Source of the DNA: Sclerotiophoma versabilis
Taxonomy: Eukaryota; Ascomycota; Dothideomycetes; Pleosporales; Didymellaceae
Reading direction: 5' to 3'
Length of the DNA: 64,000 bases
Assembly (NCBI GenBank): GCA_012274445.1
Contig: JAAROD010000007.1
Span: forward strand, 682,001 to 746,000
Shown here in pieces: positions 33,346 to 45,555 of this stretch. Each line of letters opens with the position of its first letter. The stretch's first letter is position 1. Below the pieces are notes generated by a model. That model made no database searches, had not been told where the DNA came from, and worked only from the letters and a program-made list of their open reading frames with translations. The position numbers and the translations under genes are program-made.

Positions 33346-35031
33346 ATGCCACGTCCTTTAAGAGGTCTCCGGCGAGGTACGTTCGCGACAAACTTGTGCC
33401 CATGTTGAGGTTGTTGACAACCTCCAGGATGGCTTCTGCTGCCCCTCGGCAGGCGCTCTGCCCGGCTCCAGCCCTCCTCCCTTCGACAGCTGCCATCACC
33501 CGCCGACCAACCGATTGAGCGCTCGCAAAAAACCGACGGAGGTCGCCACGACAAACAGGAGCGAAGCAAGTTCGCACGCAGCGTGCTCGAGGGCAGCACC
33601 GTAGCTCTCATCTCGCTCCTGGGCCTGGCGCTTGGCGGCTACGGATACAGCCTCTTCTACAAGCAGACTGTCCGGAGCAAAATCGAGAATGCGTTCGCGA
33701 CAGGCTACAGCTCGCAGGAGCGCGTCGCATTGGGCCGTGTTGCCTATGGTACCGAGCCAGACAAGATACAGGAGATCGTGGAAAAAGAGTACTGGGTGCC
33801 GCGAGATGAGCAGCAGCAAGTCAACGACATCGTAAGCGGCAAGACTCGCGGCAAATACTATCTCATCATCGGTGAGAGAGGCACAGGGAAACGCGCCTTG
33901 CTGTTGGAAGCCATGCGTAAGGTCAATGGCGATGGCATAGCTATGCTGGAAGCCCATAGCGAGCTGGAGGTATTCCGGACACGACTCGGCAAAGCGATCG
34001 ACTACGAGTTCCACGAGGATTACATTGGAGGCTTGTTCAGCATCAGAGGCCCGCGAGACAGCACACCCTTGCTCGACATCGAGCGAGCCCTGAACCAGCT
34101 GGAGAAGGTCGCCTTGTCGATGAGGAAGCGGCGTGGCAAGCCTCTCCTCATGGTCATCAACAATATCCACTTCTGCAAAGACGATGACCAGGGCCACGAC
34201 CTGCTGGAGATTTTGCAGCAACGAGCGGAGATTTGGTCAACCAATGAGCTGGTCACCGTCGTCTTCACGTCGGACGAACACTGGACCTTGGAGCGGCTGA
34301 TACCGCATGCCACCAACATGCACATCATGAACGTTCGTGACATCCGGAAGGATGTAGTAATCGACTCACTGAGGAAATACCGCGCTAAATATCACAACGA
34401 ACACGTACCGCAAAGCATCCTGGACCAAGTCTTTGCCAAAGTCGGCGGTCGGCTCATCTTCCTAAACCAAGTCGCCAAATCGAACGACATGCTGCAAGTG
34501 TGCGCCAACATCAACAGGCGTGAGAAGTCGTGGTTCCTCAACCAGTGCTGGATTCTTGGCGACTCAATGGACGACGACGTCGAAGAGCAGCAGAAATTTT
34601 GCGCTGCAGCTATCGTCCTAGCTCGCGCTCTCGTAATGCGGGAGAAAGAGATTGCAGATCCAAACGGCATCCTGCCCGAGATCCCTCTCCACGAAGCCCG
34701 CCAGATCATTACACGTGCAGACTTTGTTCGTCCATTCGACCACATCAATGTCATCCATATTGATGCGTGGGGCATGGTGCGTGCGGACTCAGTGCCTATG
34801 CAGAACGCCTTCCGTGAAATCTGCAACGAGGAGGGCTTTGAAGAACACTTAAAGGCCACGCTCAATAGGCTGGATGAACTCGAGAGCTTAGCCAGAACAA
34901 GAGAGGTGAGCTGGAGGGCAGCACCAGATAGAAGCGGTGGCATTGTGCCAGTGCAAACGTACTGCGCGAAGATCTCAGACCCACGAGCTGGAGGTCACGA
35001 ATTGGTGGGATCAAGCACGCCCGCACGTTAG
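33346..35031 (+). CDS. Membrane-anchored mitochondrial P-loop (AAA-like) ATPase
   Basis: Exons 33346-33376 and 33428-35031 join over a 51-nt intron to 544 residues. The reconstructed N-terminus, MPRPLRGLRRGWLLLPLGRR, is basic and free of acids, as expected for a mitochondrial presequence; without the small first exon no ATG opens this frame. One hydrophobic helix follows at about 67-88. A P-loop GERGTGK sits at 159-165, and the matching strand PLLMVINNIHF (249-259) has Asn-Asn where a Walker B acid is expected. A possible sensor segment, VVFTSD, follows. C-terminal helices probably form a winged-helix or lid region. The layout recalls fungal inner-membrane AAA-like proteins of the Yme2 kind, but I cannot name an orthologue. 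Confidence 0.78.
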
Positions 35032-37674
35032 TATGCCAAATCAATCTTTTGGCCGTCAGGCCAACTAGTGGCGACTAAGAAGAGTTGAATATGATGGTTT
35101 GTCAAGCTAAATCAACGTCATATTGTGGATATACAACACAAAATGAGTGCGTCTCTTAGCTCTTCGAATACCGGCTTCTTATGTTGTTAGTCTATGCGCC
35201 CAGGTGGGAGCCGCTCAGTCGACCACTGTTGAACGATGTCTTGTACACTTGTATGGCATTTAGGAAACTCTGCACAACGCCAAAGAAGATTGTGAAGATT
35301 AACACCAATACAGCGACCAGAAATATGTATATCACTAAATTATGTCCCCACAATCATACAAGCTCTGAGGCAGTGTCATCTGACGAGGCTGATCGAGTAT
35401 CTTTTGCACCACATCGGCTCCTAACCCACGATCATAAGTAATTAACCTTTCGACCTCGCATACGCCCATGATCCCTCTCAATATCGACGAGCCAATCTGT
35501 GTTATCGTAATGCCGACTTTTGTTCAGTGCAGGAGTAAATGATGTGGAGAGCGACGGCGAATTTGGTAAACGTCGCAGAAAGAACGAAGTTACTGATAGT
35601 GCCACAAGTGTCCCAGGTTCCAGCAGCTTCTGATGAGGAGAGCGATGGATGGGATAGCAACAGCGATTCCAGCATTTCGATAACTTCGGGCAACTCCATC
35701 GATACAGATGATACCACCTCAGCGTATGTAGCCGCTGAATCCGCTGAGTGACGTTTGCTAGGCGAGGTCTAGACATTTTCTCCCAAAGCAGATTGGGCCA
35801 TAAATCAGGTTGACAGCCCAGATGTGAGAACGCAGCTTTGACGGAGAGTGGCAAACTAACATCAGTTCAACGTTTATTTAATACCTCGAGCCGGTGATGT
35901 GAGAACTTTTACTTCACGAGGCAAAGGTGCAGACTGAATCGAATACAGCAGTCCTGTTCACGTGCAATTTCACGAGCATAGCAGCGTTCGAGAGGTCTTC
36001 CGGCAAGCATGCATTACAGGATCCATGATTTCGGCGTCCGCGATGCCTCCTAGTTTCGGCAGCATCTCTGAATCTCTAGCGCAACAATTCAACATCCGTG
36101 ATCAAGCACTGCTGAAACTTTGGTCCTGGATAGGTAGGTATGTAGTTTTGAATTATTGTGTTCCAGCGCCATCGATACCACCTACTACCCTTACGCAAGT
36201 AGACACAGTCGCCCTCGATCTTACGGCCACTCATACAGCCACTAGACCAGCGCCTGATACAAGGCTGCTCGCCAATTAAAGTGGTAAGTGTAAATGCGAG
36301 GCCAGCGTCCGCTTGATCAGGGCCTGTCAGAGTTCAAATTCACCTTCTACTGCCAGTGACACCCTCACCTATGCTACTGACTGCTCTTCCACAGACATCC
36401 AGCGTAACTATAGTCATCTCACACAATGAAGCGCTACTTGCGAAGTCCAGGGTATTGTTTCCAATGCGAGCGGCTTATACTAGGCGCAATTCTGTTCTTC
36501 TTTGACAAGTGCTACTTGTTAGAGCATTCGAAGAGGGGATGTATCCTCCCTAGGGCGGTTGGGAAACAAACGAAGCAATGGATTAAGATTTCGCTAGTTA
36601 TGAAGCCTGGAACGAAGCCAGAATCATGTGCAAGATTAGTTAGGACACTAGCAGGATACCTGAGAAATGAAAGGCCAACCAGCCAGCCACCGCACCCAAG
36701 GTCTCTTATCATTTTTTTTTAGGTACAGTGGCATCGAATGCACAAAACTGGCCGGCAATAGTTTAAAATTATACAAGTACGCAAAGGAGTGGCATCTAGA
36801 AGAGACGTAGTCGGTGCACTGGACCGGTGCACCGTGCACCATTCAATCTTCTTCTTCTCTCAGCAGCATTGCTCCGTACCTCTCATTAGTTGTTATGCAT
36901 AGTGGCCGCTAATCAATAGTCTTTTATAATCTCGTCAGCTCGATATTCCAGCGTAGTTGAGGTTCACTGCAATCTCTGTTAGTGATCAAGGTCAGCCACG
37001 ATCGATGCAAAAACTTGGGTCTGACCAAGGTATGTAACCCCACACCCAGCCCATATTGCCACGTTACGAGGTCATTGCACTAAAAAGCCACAATGTTGAT
37101 TGGTGCTGTGATTGGGTAATTCCTTTGTTATGTGTAGAACCCAGGCTTCAGGACCGGAGTCCACCCGAGACCGAACTGAACTGCCGCAAGCCAAGACCTC
37201 CGCTAGAGAAACAAGTGGCTCGGCCTCAACACAAAGGTATGTTCCGCCGGGCAGTGCCTCCATCGGTGTGGGACCGCGTTCGGCGTCTTGACCGATGCAT
37301 TGCTATCAGCATTCCAACTGCTATTGGCCCACACTTGAAGTTCTAGACAATCCATCAATCTAGGAGCAAAATCCGGGGAGGTGTGGGGGTCGTCCTTGGT
37401 AATGCGGGGGATACTCTGGGGTAGCACGTCTGTCTAGTCGCAAACAGGTATGGCATTGCATCATCCGACTCAACACCAAGACATCCCAAGCCACCTTCCC
37501 GGGACAAGATGCTCAGGATGGGTAGCCGAGTCTCGGCCAGGCTTGGAAAGCCGTGTGAAGCTTGAAGATGGCGGTCGCCCGAATCTCTATAAAGCGAAGA
37601 GGCTAGTATGATCGACATTCATTGCTCGTCTCGTCGAGCTCCTATACACTTGCAGAATTTTCCAACAACGGAAG
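35032..37674. other. 2.6-kb intergenic region, no supported gene
   Basis: Several frames of 70-140 codons exist on both strands (for example 35432-35854 minus and 35962-36279 plus). None shows motifs, splice partners or a convincing start context. A Ser/Asp-rich stretch at 35620-35750 plus looks coding-like but is low complexity. The right part includes the promoter of the MFS permease. Confidence 0.5.
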
Positions 37675-39390
37675 ATGGCTTCTTCTGACCGTGCTCCGGC
37701 ACATGGCGTAACCTTCGAAAATGAGAAGAAAGACACCACAGGCGCAAACTATGTTGAACGCGTCGATACACACGACAACGATGTTTCTTTGGACAAAGTA
37801 GAGGCAGACGCGAAGCTCGACGCGTTCGGTGCTCGTAGCAAGACGAACCCTGAGGAAATCGCTCTAGTGAAGAAGCTTGATCGCACGATCCTTGTAAGTC
37901 CTCTGAAATTCGGCAGTTGGGTCTTAAACACTGACATGAACTGTACTAGCCCATGCTCTGGATCATGTACTTTTTCAACTTTCTTGACCGTAACGCGCTT
38001 GTCAATGCCAAACTGAACTCCCTGGATGCGGATCTGGGCCTCAAAGGAACACAGTACAACACACTGATATCCATCTTGTTTGTCGGCTACATCGCCGGGC
38101 AAATTCCGTCGAACATGATTCTCAACAGGGTGCGTCCCTCGTGGTATCTTGGCGGTAAGTTTGAACCCTCCCTCGCTGTACGATAGCTAACTTCTAGAAG
38201 GTTTCTGCATGGCCTGGTCCTTCGTTTGCCTCTTTACCTTTTTGGCAAAAGACTTTGGAAGTATGCTAGCATGTCGTTTCTTACTCGGTGTGACTGAGGC
38301 TCCTGTAAGTACTCAAAACTAGGTTCGATAGAACAGAAAGCACTGGCTGACAGGAACGACAGTTCTATCCCGGCGCTCTATTCCTATTGTCGCTGTTCTA
38401 TACCAAGAAGGAGATCGCTACTAGGATGGCTATCTTCTACACTGGCAACATGATCGCTTCAAGCTTCGCTGGTCTGATTGCTGCTGGAGTCTTTGCCGGA
38501 CTAGATGGTGTCCACGGCCTTGCTGGATGGCGCTGGTATGTTTGCACACCCCACTTTTATCTATACCTAATTACTAATTGCTTGGACCCAGGTTGTTCAT
38601 CATCCAGGGCGCTTTATCTATTGGCGTTGCCGCGACCTCTTTTTTCCTGCTACCAGACCACCCTCTGCAGACGCGCTGGCTTAGCGAAACCGAAAGACAA
38701 CTGGCTCACAAGCGTATCGCTGCCGATACCACGCAGCGCGAAGAAGCCACCAGCGTATGGATTGGGCTGCGCCAAGCGCTCACCGACTGGCGCACCTGGA
38801 TCTTCTGCCTGATGTACAACACGCACATCTCCTCCGTCAGCTTCCAAAGCTTCTTGCCTACCGTCGTTCGTACGCTCGGCTACAACACCACGACGACTCT
38901 TGCGCTCACCTGCCCGCCTTACCTGCTTGCTGCGGCCATGGCGATCTTTATGTCATACACGTCTGGGAAGTACAACGAGCGCACCTGGCATATCACAATC
39001 TGCAAGTCCATCATCATCGTTGGCTTCATCATCCCCGCTGTCACAACCAACATCGCCGCTCGTTTTGTTGCGATCTTCATCTTCGTCACCTTCTCCTTCG
39101 GCATCAACAATATCATGCTCGGCTGGACGAGCGCGACACTGGGCCAGACACCCGAGAAAAAGGCTGTAGCTTTGGCCCTTTGTAACTCGCTGGGCAACAT
39201 GAGCAGTGTGTACACTCCGTATCTGTGGCCAAGCACAGATAATCCCAGGTTCTTGAAAGCGTGGATGGCGAGTATAAGTTTCTCGGCTGTAGCGATCTTG
39301 GCAGTCTGGATCATGAGAATCAGTCTGCAGCACAAGAACAAGAAGTTGAGGCAGACAAATCCCGAGACTATGGTGTTTTATGTCTACTAA
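37675..39390 (+). CDS. MFS transporter, anion:cation symporter / allantoate permease (Dal5) type
   Basis: Five exons (37675-37893, 37950-38154, 38198-38304, 38363-38535, 38592-39390) join to 500 residues. After a hydrophilic head of about 70 residues come two bundles of six helices. Family hallmarks are the DRNALVNAK segment in helix 1, FVGYIAGQIPSNM in helix 2, the GVTEAPFYPGA motif in helix 4/5, and SETERQLAHKRI after helix 6. Dal5-type carriers import organic anions such as allantoate, ureidosuccinate, nicotinate or related vitamins by proton symport at the plasma membrane; substrate cannot be read here. At intron 2 the acceptor could be TAG at 38197 (used) or AAG at 38200, changing one residue. 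No pathway genes flank it. Confidence 0.88.
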
Positions 39391-39678
39391 AAAGGTTCGC
39401 GGCAAGCTTTATCTGGTTTGAACATGGATTCATCAATGTAATGTTGATGTAGATAATGTTATGAGAGTGACGTCCATATTTCCGCTATTGAAAATTGTAC
39501 AATGCTCCTGATGCTAGTAGGTCCATCTCATTGTTCTTATGTGGAGTGGGAAACCGCCACCAAAACCATCACCGAAATGAGCTTTGGTACTATCTGAATC
39601 AAAAGGTGCGGCATCGCTTGGTTCTGGAGATGATATCCCACGGTAAGTCTGCGAAGCAAGGTTATGTTCAGCGGGCAG

Positions 39679-42600
39679 TTAAGACTCAAGTTTTCCTAGC
39701 TCCACCTCCAGCATTGCCGCGGTCGGCCGTGCACTTGGATCAACCCGTAACATCGTTTCTACAATCTGGACAGCAGCTTGCATAGAGCCTTGGGTGCGAT
39801 CCAGTAGACTTTGAAACATTTTGATGACTGATTCACGGATCTGGGCCCTCGCGTTAGGTCCAGTTTCTGCAAAGTAGTAAAAACCCTTGTCTTCCCGCCC
39901 ATCCGGCTTGACCAGCTGTTGCCGGTTTTGTCGAAAGTGGCTTAAAGCAGGGTATCCATCGATGTGCCAGACTAAGATTTCCAAATAAGTGCAACCGAGA
40001 GACCAGATATTAGCTTTTATGACACTCTTGCTCTCCTCCATTATCAATCGCTCTGGTGCTTCGTAGATCGGGGTGAGTGATCTTGGCATGGCATTGGATA
40101 CTTGTTCTCGAAACATTTCGGATAACCTGACCGAGAGACGCATCATAAGCGTTTCGCCAGAGAAAACAATAATTTCCTCCGGTGTGATGTTGAGGGCGAC
40201 CAATTTCGGTGGATCCGTAGGTCGATCGTCCTCTGTTTGATTGGAGAAGTCACCATTATGCAACCTGCGCAATGCCCCAGCGATTCGGCTCAGCTGATAA
40301 AGGAGCAATCTGTCGTCCAGTTGGGAACTTGGCGTATGGAGCATATACTGCTCCAGATTGTAGTCGCCCTTTTCACACAATATGTGCAAATGAGACCACC
40401 ATGTAAAAGCTGCAAGGCATTGCACAATATGCGGATCCTGGACTTGTAGCAAAATTTGAACCATTGCCGGGATATACACGGCATTGCTATGGTAGACGCG
40501 CATCGCGAACGACTTATGTTTCTGGACCTACTTAGCACAGAAACAGTCGTCGCATTCCTCACAGGAGAGCTTACCAACGGGAACGAGTGCTGATCCGGAT
40601 GAACGTAAACCCTGTAGATTTTACCGCAAGCAAATTTATCAAGAAAGTCTGATTCGTGAAAGTCGATCGGTATGTTCAATCCGCCATCCAGCGCCTGGAA
40701 TGAGCCAAGCTCAAAATAGGGTGTACGGAAAAGTTCTTGGTTGTTGACGAAACGCTGTCGAAATCTGCGTTTATCCATTTGGTCTGGACAGTCTTCGATG
40801 CTCAGAGGAAAGTGAGCATCTGAAAGACCAGATTCCATCAGAGATTTGAGTATTGATATGGGTACCTCGCCAAAGACACAAACGGCGAATAACCTACGAC
40901 AACCAGTGTAAACTTGACGGGAAAATCGATACAACGTTTTCTTATCGAGATAAAGATCCTTGGATTCTTTGATTACCTGCCTTATCACAGCCTGGCTGGT
41001 AATCCGTTCAAATATGGGCCTTAGCATATAGTATTGAGTCATTTTATGGAACTTGGATGTTGTCAAGGAGCGTTCAATGTAATCCAGTAGTTCTGAGTCA
41101 TTCCGGAATTCTGAGTGCTCTTCAGCCGCATCGTCCTCTGTTTCGTCTCCAATAGCGTCCTCGGCCTTGATCTGCTTGTTTTGTTTCTTCCAGTAATCAA
41201 GGAGCACCGGATCAGGATCGACTGACTGGAGCTTATTGCCTGAAATGCTCATCCAGTCTGACGGGTCTTCTGTAATAGGTGGGAGATCATCTAAGTCTTC
41301 TTTAGTTGTTGATTTGGTATCGTCTTTGGCTGAGTCGGCCTTCTGAATATCTCTCTCTAAGTCAAAAACGCCGGCTGTGCTTGAACTCTCCGGCGTGTCG
41401 AGGAAATGGCTACTGCGGTCATCATGGGCTTGACCAGATGCTTTCGAACCATTTGCTGAATGATCGGTGTCGTCAACATTGTATGAGAGCACGAACAGCG
41501 ATAGCTGTTCCAAATGTTGTGCGACGTGGGGGTATAGATCTGTCAGCGGCAGATTCGTGGGGCATAATGGACAGCAGTCTACCTTATCATCGTTCATCGG
41601 ACGCTCGCTGAGTGTGATTACCAACGACAACTGATCTTCTATATAGCGCTCGGGATGGCTATGTCGAAGATGCTCGGTAAACAATTGTTGGTTTGGAAAG
41701 GCCCTATGGCAGCTATCCGAGCATACCCATTGCCGTCGGTGCATTTGATTCTCGTGATACACCCAATCATGACGGGAATGATATAGCTTCGTAGCGCTAG
41801 TGCAATCAAGGAATGTACATACGTATGGACGTAGGTCTCTGTAGACGTGTAATCTTTAGCAGCGAGATGTCAGCAAGATGTCAAACCAATATAGACTGCA
41901 TGGGTAAGCGTACTTCCAAATCCGCCTGCTTCTCATCACGGATGATCTGAGGCTCAGCCCACAATATGGGAATTTGAAATCCGTAGACTCGGAAGCGGCT
42001 CGAGGTAACGGAGGGACCCGTGTGGACTTCAACATGCCGACCAGAGATTCCTCGTATTCCGTGTGTGCCAGTTCATCTTCTTGTGCATCGTTCATCTCTG
42101 ATACGACTGCTGTCGAAAACGAAACTTTCGACTTCGTCGTCTTTGCCGCTTCACTCGGAGCAGTGGTCGCCTTCTGTACCTCAGGAATGATGACTTCATT
42201 GATCTTAGATGATGGAACAGTGTTCTGAATTTGGACTCTTGACTCGTCGTTGACAACTGTTAGTGTAGACTCAGGAGCGTCTGCATGTCGAAGCCAATAC
42301 CTTAACTGCTTACGGCGCCAGATGTTCGCTCTGGCTAATCGTAAGGTCAGCTCTTCGGGAACTTGGATGATCGCTGCTGCAGAGGAGGTTCGACCACGGT
42401 ATCCTTCCTGGTTGTGAGCCGCCCATTCATCATACCACTGCAGAAGCTTTTCTTGGATATGCCCCTGGTCGAAGGGTAAAAACTCTTGTAAGCTGTTCTT
42501 GTCATTGCTGGCCGACGTGTTCGAGCGGAGATATTTTCCAGTCAGTCCCGGGCGCTTGAGTAAGACTGAAGCACTGTAAAGCAGTCGAACCTGTTCTGAT

Positions 42601-43111
42601 ACATGATGCATTGTCGTACTAAATTTAGGTTGAGGCTGAAGGTTTATTGAGCTGATTCCAGAGTTTCTGTCAATTTCTGAGGTCTTTAAATCGAGCGTTA
42701 CGGGCTCAGGGGTTGTAATCGTCCTTGGTATGTCGTGGTACTCAGTTGAATCATTGAAAGTAGCTTCGGCTTTAGCTGTTAGCTGTGTCAACCTGCACAA
42801 CAGACCCACTGACCTGATTTTAGTAGATTAAGCAATTGTCTGAGCGTGGTAAATACGATACGCTTCGTCTTTGCACGGTCTCGTACAAGCTCGTCAAGAG
42901 AGCTTCGCGAGCCAGGGGGTAGGAAAACTCGTGTCTGTTCAGCCCAAATCCTCAATTTGCCATAATCTTCCATCAAAATATCAAGTGGTAGGGATTCGCG
43001 CCTCAGGATGTGAAGATCAGGATTGTTTAGACAGGACAACAAATGCTCAAAACCTGATGTGCATTGACGGTAAAGCTCGGCGAGCGACTGAGCCCCGTCG
43101 GTGTCTGACAT
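39679..43111 (-). CDS. C2H2-type zinc finger protein fused to a kinase-like domain lacking catalytic residues (pseudokinase)
   Basis: Four exons (43111-42814, 42775-41914, 41853-40575, 40527-39679) join with matching phases to 1095 residues. Residues 1-100 resemble the helical N-terminal domain of large fungal C2H2 proteins. A Cys/His cluster follows (about 370-470), with degenerate C2H2 fingers around RPYVCTFLDC, WVCSDSCHRAF and CCPLCPTNL. The C-terminal 300 residues follow the protein-kinase plan, but the key residues are gone. The VAIK lysine position reads FAMR (Arg823), HRDLKPEN reads ALNITPEE (924-931), and DFG reads LSV (944-946). The structural APE (970-972) and the NIWSLGC helix (986 onward) persist. 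It is therefore best read as a pseudokinase. The first intron is only 38 nt and is the weakest junction. It is divergent from the DUF7580-like gene. Confidence 0.75.
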
Positions 43112-43429
43112 TGCGATGCTGCGCTGTGTAGCCTTTGGTGACTGCGTTGTGTGGAGTTTAGAGACTCGTCAACAGCACTTGTGTGCAGCTGTCAAACTTG
43201 GAAGCAGCGCTTGAGTTTTTTGTGTTTTACATACGATGAAAGGTTGTACGATGTAACATGTTGAGCAGGCTGACGAGGAAATCATGACCTGTCTTTTGAG
43301 GGGTTATCGGTTAAGTCAGCATAACACCTGCAGGAGTGATTTTGCCCCGCCATATTCAGCCTTGTCGCACACCCATAACGTCTCTTCATACTTCTGTTGT
43401 CAAGACTTCAAAAGATTCTTGAGCTTGCC
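43112..43429. promoter_or_regulatory. Divergent promoter shared by pseudokinase and DUF7580-like genes
   Basis: Only 318 bp separate the two start codons, so regulatory sequence must be shared or overlapping. No specific site is recognised. Confidence 0.5.
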
Positions 43430-44838
43430 ATGGAAGCCGCTGGAGTTGCTTTAGGCGGCATTCCTTTGATCCTGGTCGCCCTCGAAAAGTACGCAAAAGT
43501 GGCGAGGTTCCTACGAGACTACTCCGACTACGACGTCACACTCACAAGACTGGAGATAAGTCTCTGGATCCAAGAAGAACAGTATGCAGATACTATGGAG
43601 TCTATTGGTCTCACCAATATGTCTCTTGATGATATTGAACTATACTTGCGTCAGAGGTATCCACATAAATGTGACAGATTCATCAGCATCATCAGACGTA
43701 TCACCGTCATAGCGGAGACAATCGCGAGCACACTCGATGTTGGTTCTCCTAGTAAGGTAGGTAACCCTGATCATGATCATGATCTCAACGATCTCCAGTC
43801 TGTGTGGTCGAGGCTGATAGTTCTAATAACCAAAATGGCGGCAAGAAAGCGAAAGGCGTTTCAAAACAGAGATGCAAAAAATATTACAAAAAGCTCAAAA
43901 GAGTGAGGATCCAGGAGGATCCAGCCATGAGCACCATGAGCAGCACGCCATCTACTATAGATGTGGTGGGTGGGTCTATACCTGTGACCCCAAGCTCTTA
44001 GAGAGCAGCAAACTAATGACAGTCAGTAGGCCCTCCGATCTCGTCAAAAAACCCTGTTTCAATCCAGGTCCCTAGTCATATAACGACTCTTTGTTCGGAA
44101 ATCAAAACCTGTACAGGCGTCGAAAAAGAGCTTGGATACCTAATACATACCGATCCTGCTTATGTGCAGCACGTCCGCATGCACAGTACCCCCACAAAAC
44201 CATCTGCTACTGTCAGTTCCGAAACTCTGACAGCAAAGACAAAAAAAACGCGCCTGGTGCGCAAGCGGCGATTTGAAATAGCAGCATCGATATGCTGGGG
44301 CGTACTGCTTCTGGCGGACACAGATTGGCTTAGCGAGTACCTTACCAAGGACGAATTACAACTGATGACAGACGTCTGTAAATCCCATTCACGAGACGGC
44401 TTGGAAAATACGTATGTTTTGTGTGCGTTTGGAGGGTCGCCTACGGATACGATACTCTCGCCGCCTTCCGCAAATTCTTCGCGAGACTTCATACGTAATC
44501 GAACACTATTCGCTTTGGGCATCATGTTGACGGAACTGTGTCTAAATCGAGCGTTCCCAGCTCTCAGAAGGCGGTTAGAAGGAAACACTTCATTCGCAGA
44601 TCCGACGCCGGCGGTAATTGATGACATCGACGAATGTCTAGAAGAGGTATACGACGAAGCTGGTGACGAATACGGCTATGCTGTCCAAAGATGCCTCAGG
44701 TGTGAGTTCCCCGGACCAGACCGTCAGAAGAACTTCCAGCATCCTCCTTTTCGAACACACTTCTTCCGTGGGGTTGTTGCTCCTGTGCAGGCAACCTACG
44801 AGATGATATCTGATCCAACAGTGATAGTTGGCTTGTAG
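43430..44838 (+). CDS. DUF7580-like protein, exon structure unresolved, possibly degenerate
   Basis: The N-terminal frame opens at 43430 with EAAGVALGGIPLILVALEKY and runs open to 43906. A second part in another frame runs from about 44030 to the stop at 44838, with an RFEIAASICWGVLLLADTDW segment and a later TLFALGIMLTELCL helix. This order, a GGIPL-type head and then an IA-A--WGVLLL--T-WL core, is what I know of DUF7580-type proteins, common and uncharacterised in filamentous fungi. The core resembles a reduced kinase C-lobe. I could not find one convincing splice path across 43800-44030. GTAGGT at 43755 with CAG at 43798, and GTGAGG at 43905, are possible junctions. The gene may therefore be intact with small introns, or partly decayed. 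Confidence 0.55.
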
Positions 44839-45555
44839 ATATACGACTACGCTCATTTTACCGCCTAATACCAGTGTCTTTTGCAAACTAGTCTCAGATA
44901 GTAGCTAGATGATACTAACATTTGATTTAATAACGATCCCAAAATTCTTACAGCTTCAATTGATCCAAAAAGGCTCCAACGAGTGCAATAATTACACCGC
45001 GAGTCTTGAAAGTCGTCAAAAGTTCTTGAGTATTAGGTGGAAGAAATAACGACAACAAATATATGTTAGAAGGTTTTGACTAGGTCAGGGAGCAGGTCAT
45101 CAATTCACGTTGAGCGAACCATGGAGCCCATCTTGCCGCTAAAGCAGATGCGCGCATCGAGGGCAGGGTAACGATACAGAAAGGAGGTCTTAGCACGAAC
45201 TCTTCGACTGGCGCCGTGTGGGGAACTATGGATTAGGAAGCCACAACCAGAAAATCCATCATGGCTAGTGTGGACACGGCCGTAAAGGATTTCTTAACTT
45301 TATGCGATACACGGAGGACCCTAAGGGAACATAAGAAGGGCATCAATTCATAAAAGCGTATCATAGATGGAAGCATGGGTTGTCAAATGTGGGCTTCGAT
45401 GCAATGAGCTTTCGCATGAGTTATGTAATAAGAGAGTTCCCACTCTTTTTGTGTGTTGTATAACCACACATCGTAACTTCGGTTCTGGCGGGAATTGTGT
45501 ATAATAGTATCAAAGGAGTGTGGTCTCAGTTGTGTAGGTAAACAACATACCCATT
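44839..45555. other. Intergenic, no gene seen
   Basis: No open frame with protein-like features on either strand in this 717-bp stretch. Confidence 0.6.

Noticed and set aside
33496..34221. A 241-codon minus frame opposite the P-loop gene
   Set aside because: It is antisense to a gene with a clear P-loop and continuous coding pattern.
35432..35854. A 140-codon minus frame between the P-loop and MFS genes
   Set aside because: No family resemblance and no splice partner; the opposite strand is equally open and low complexity.
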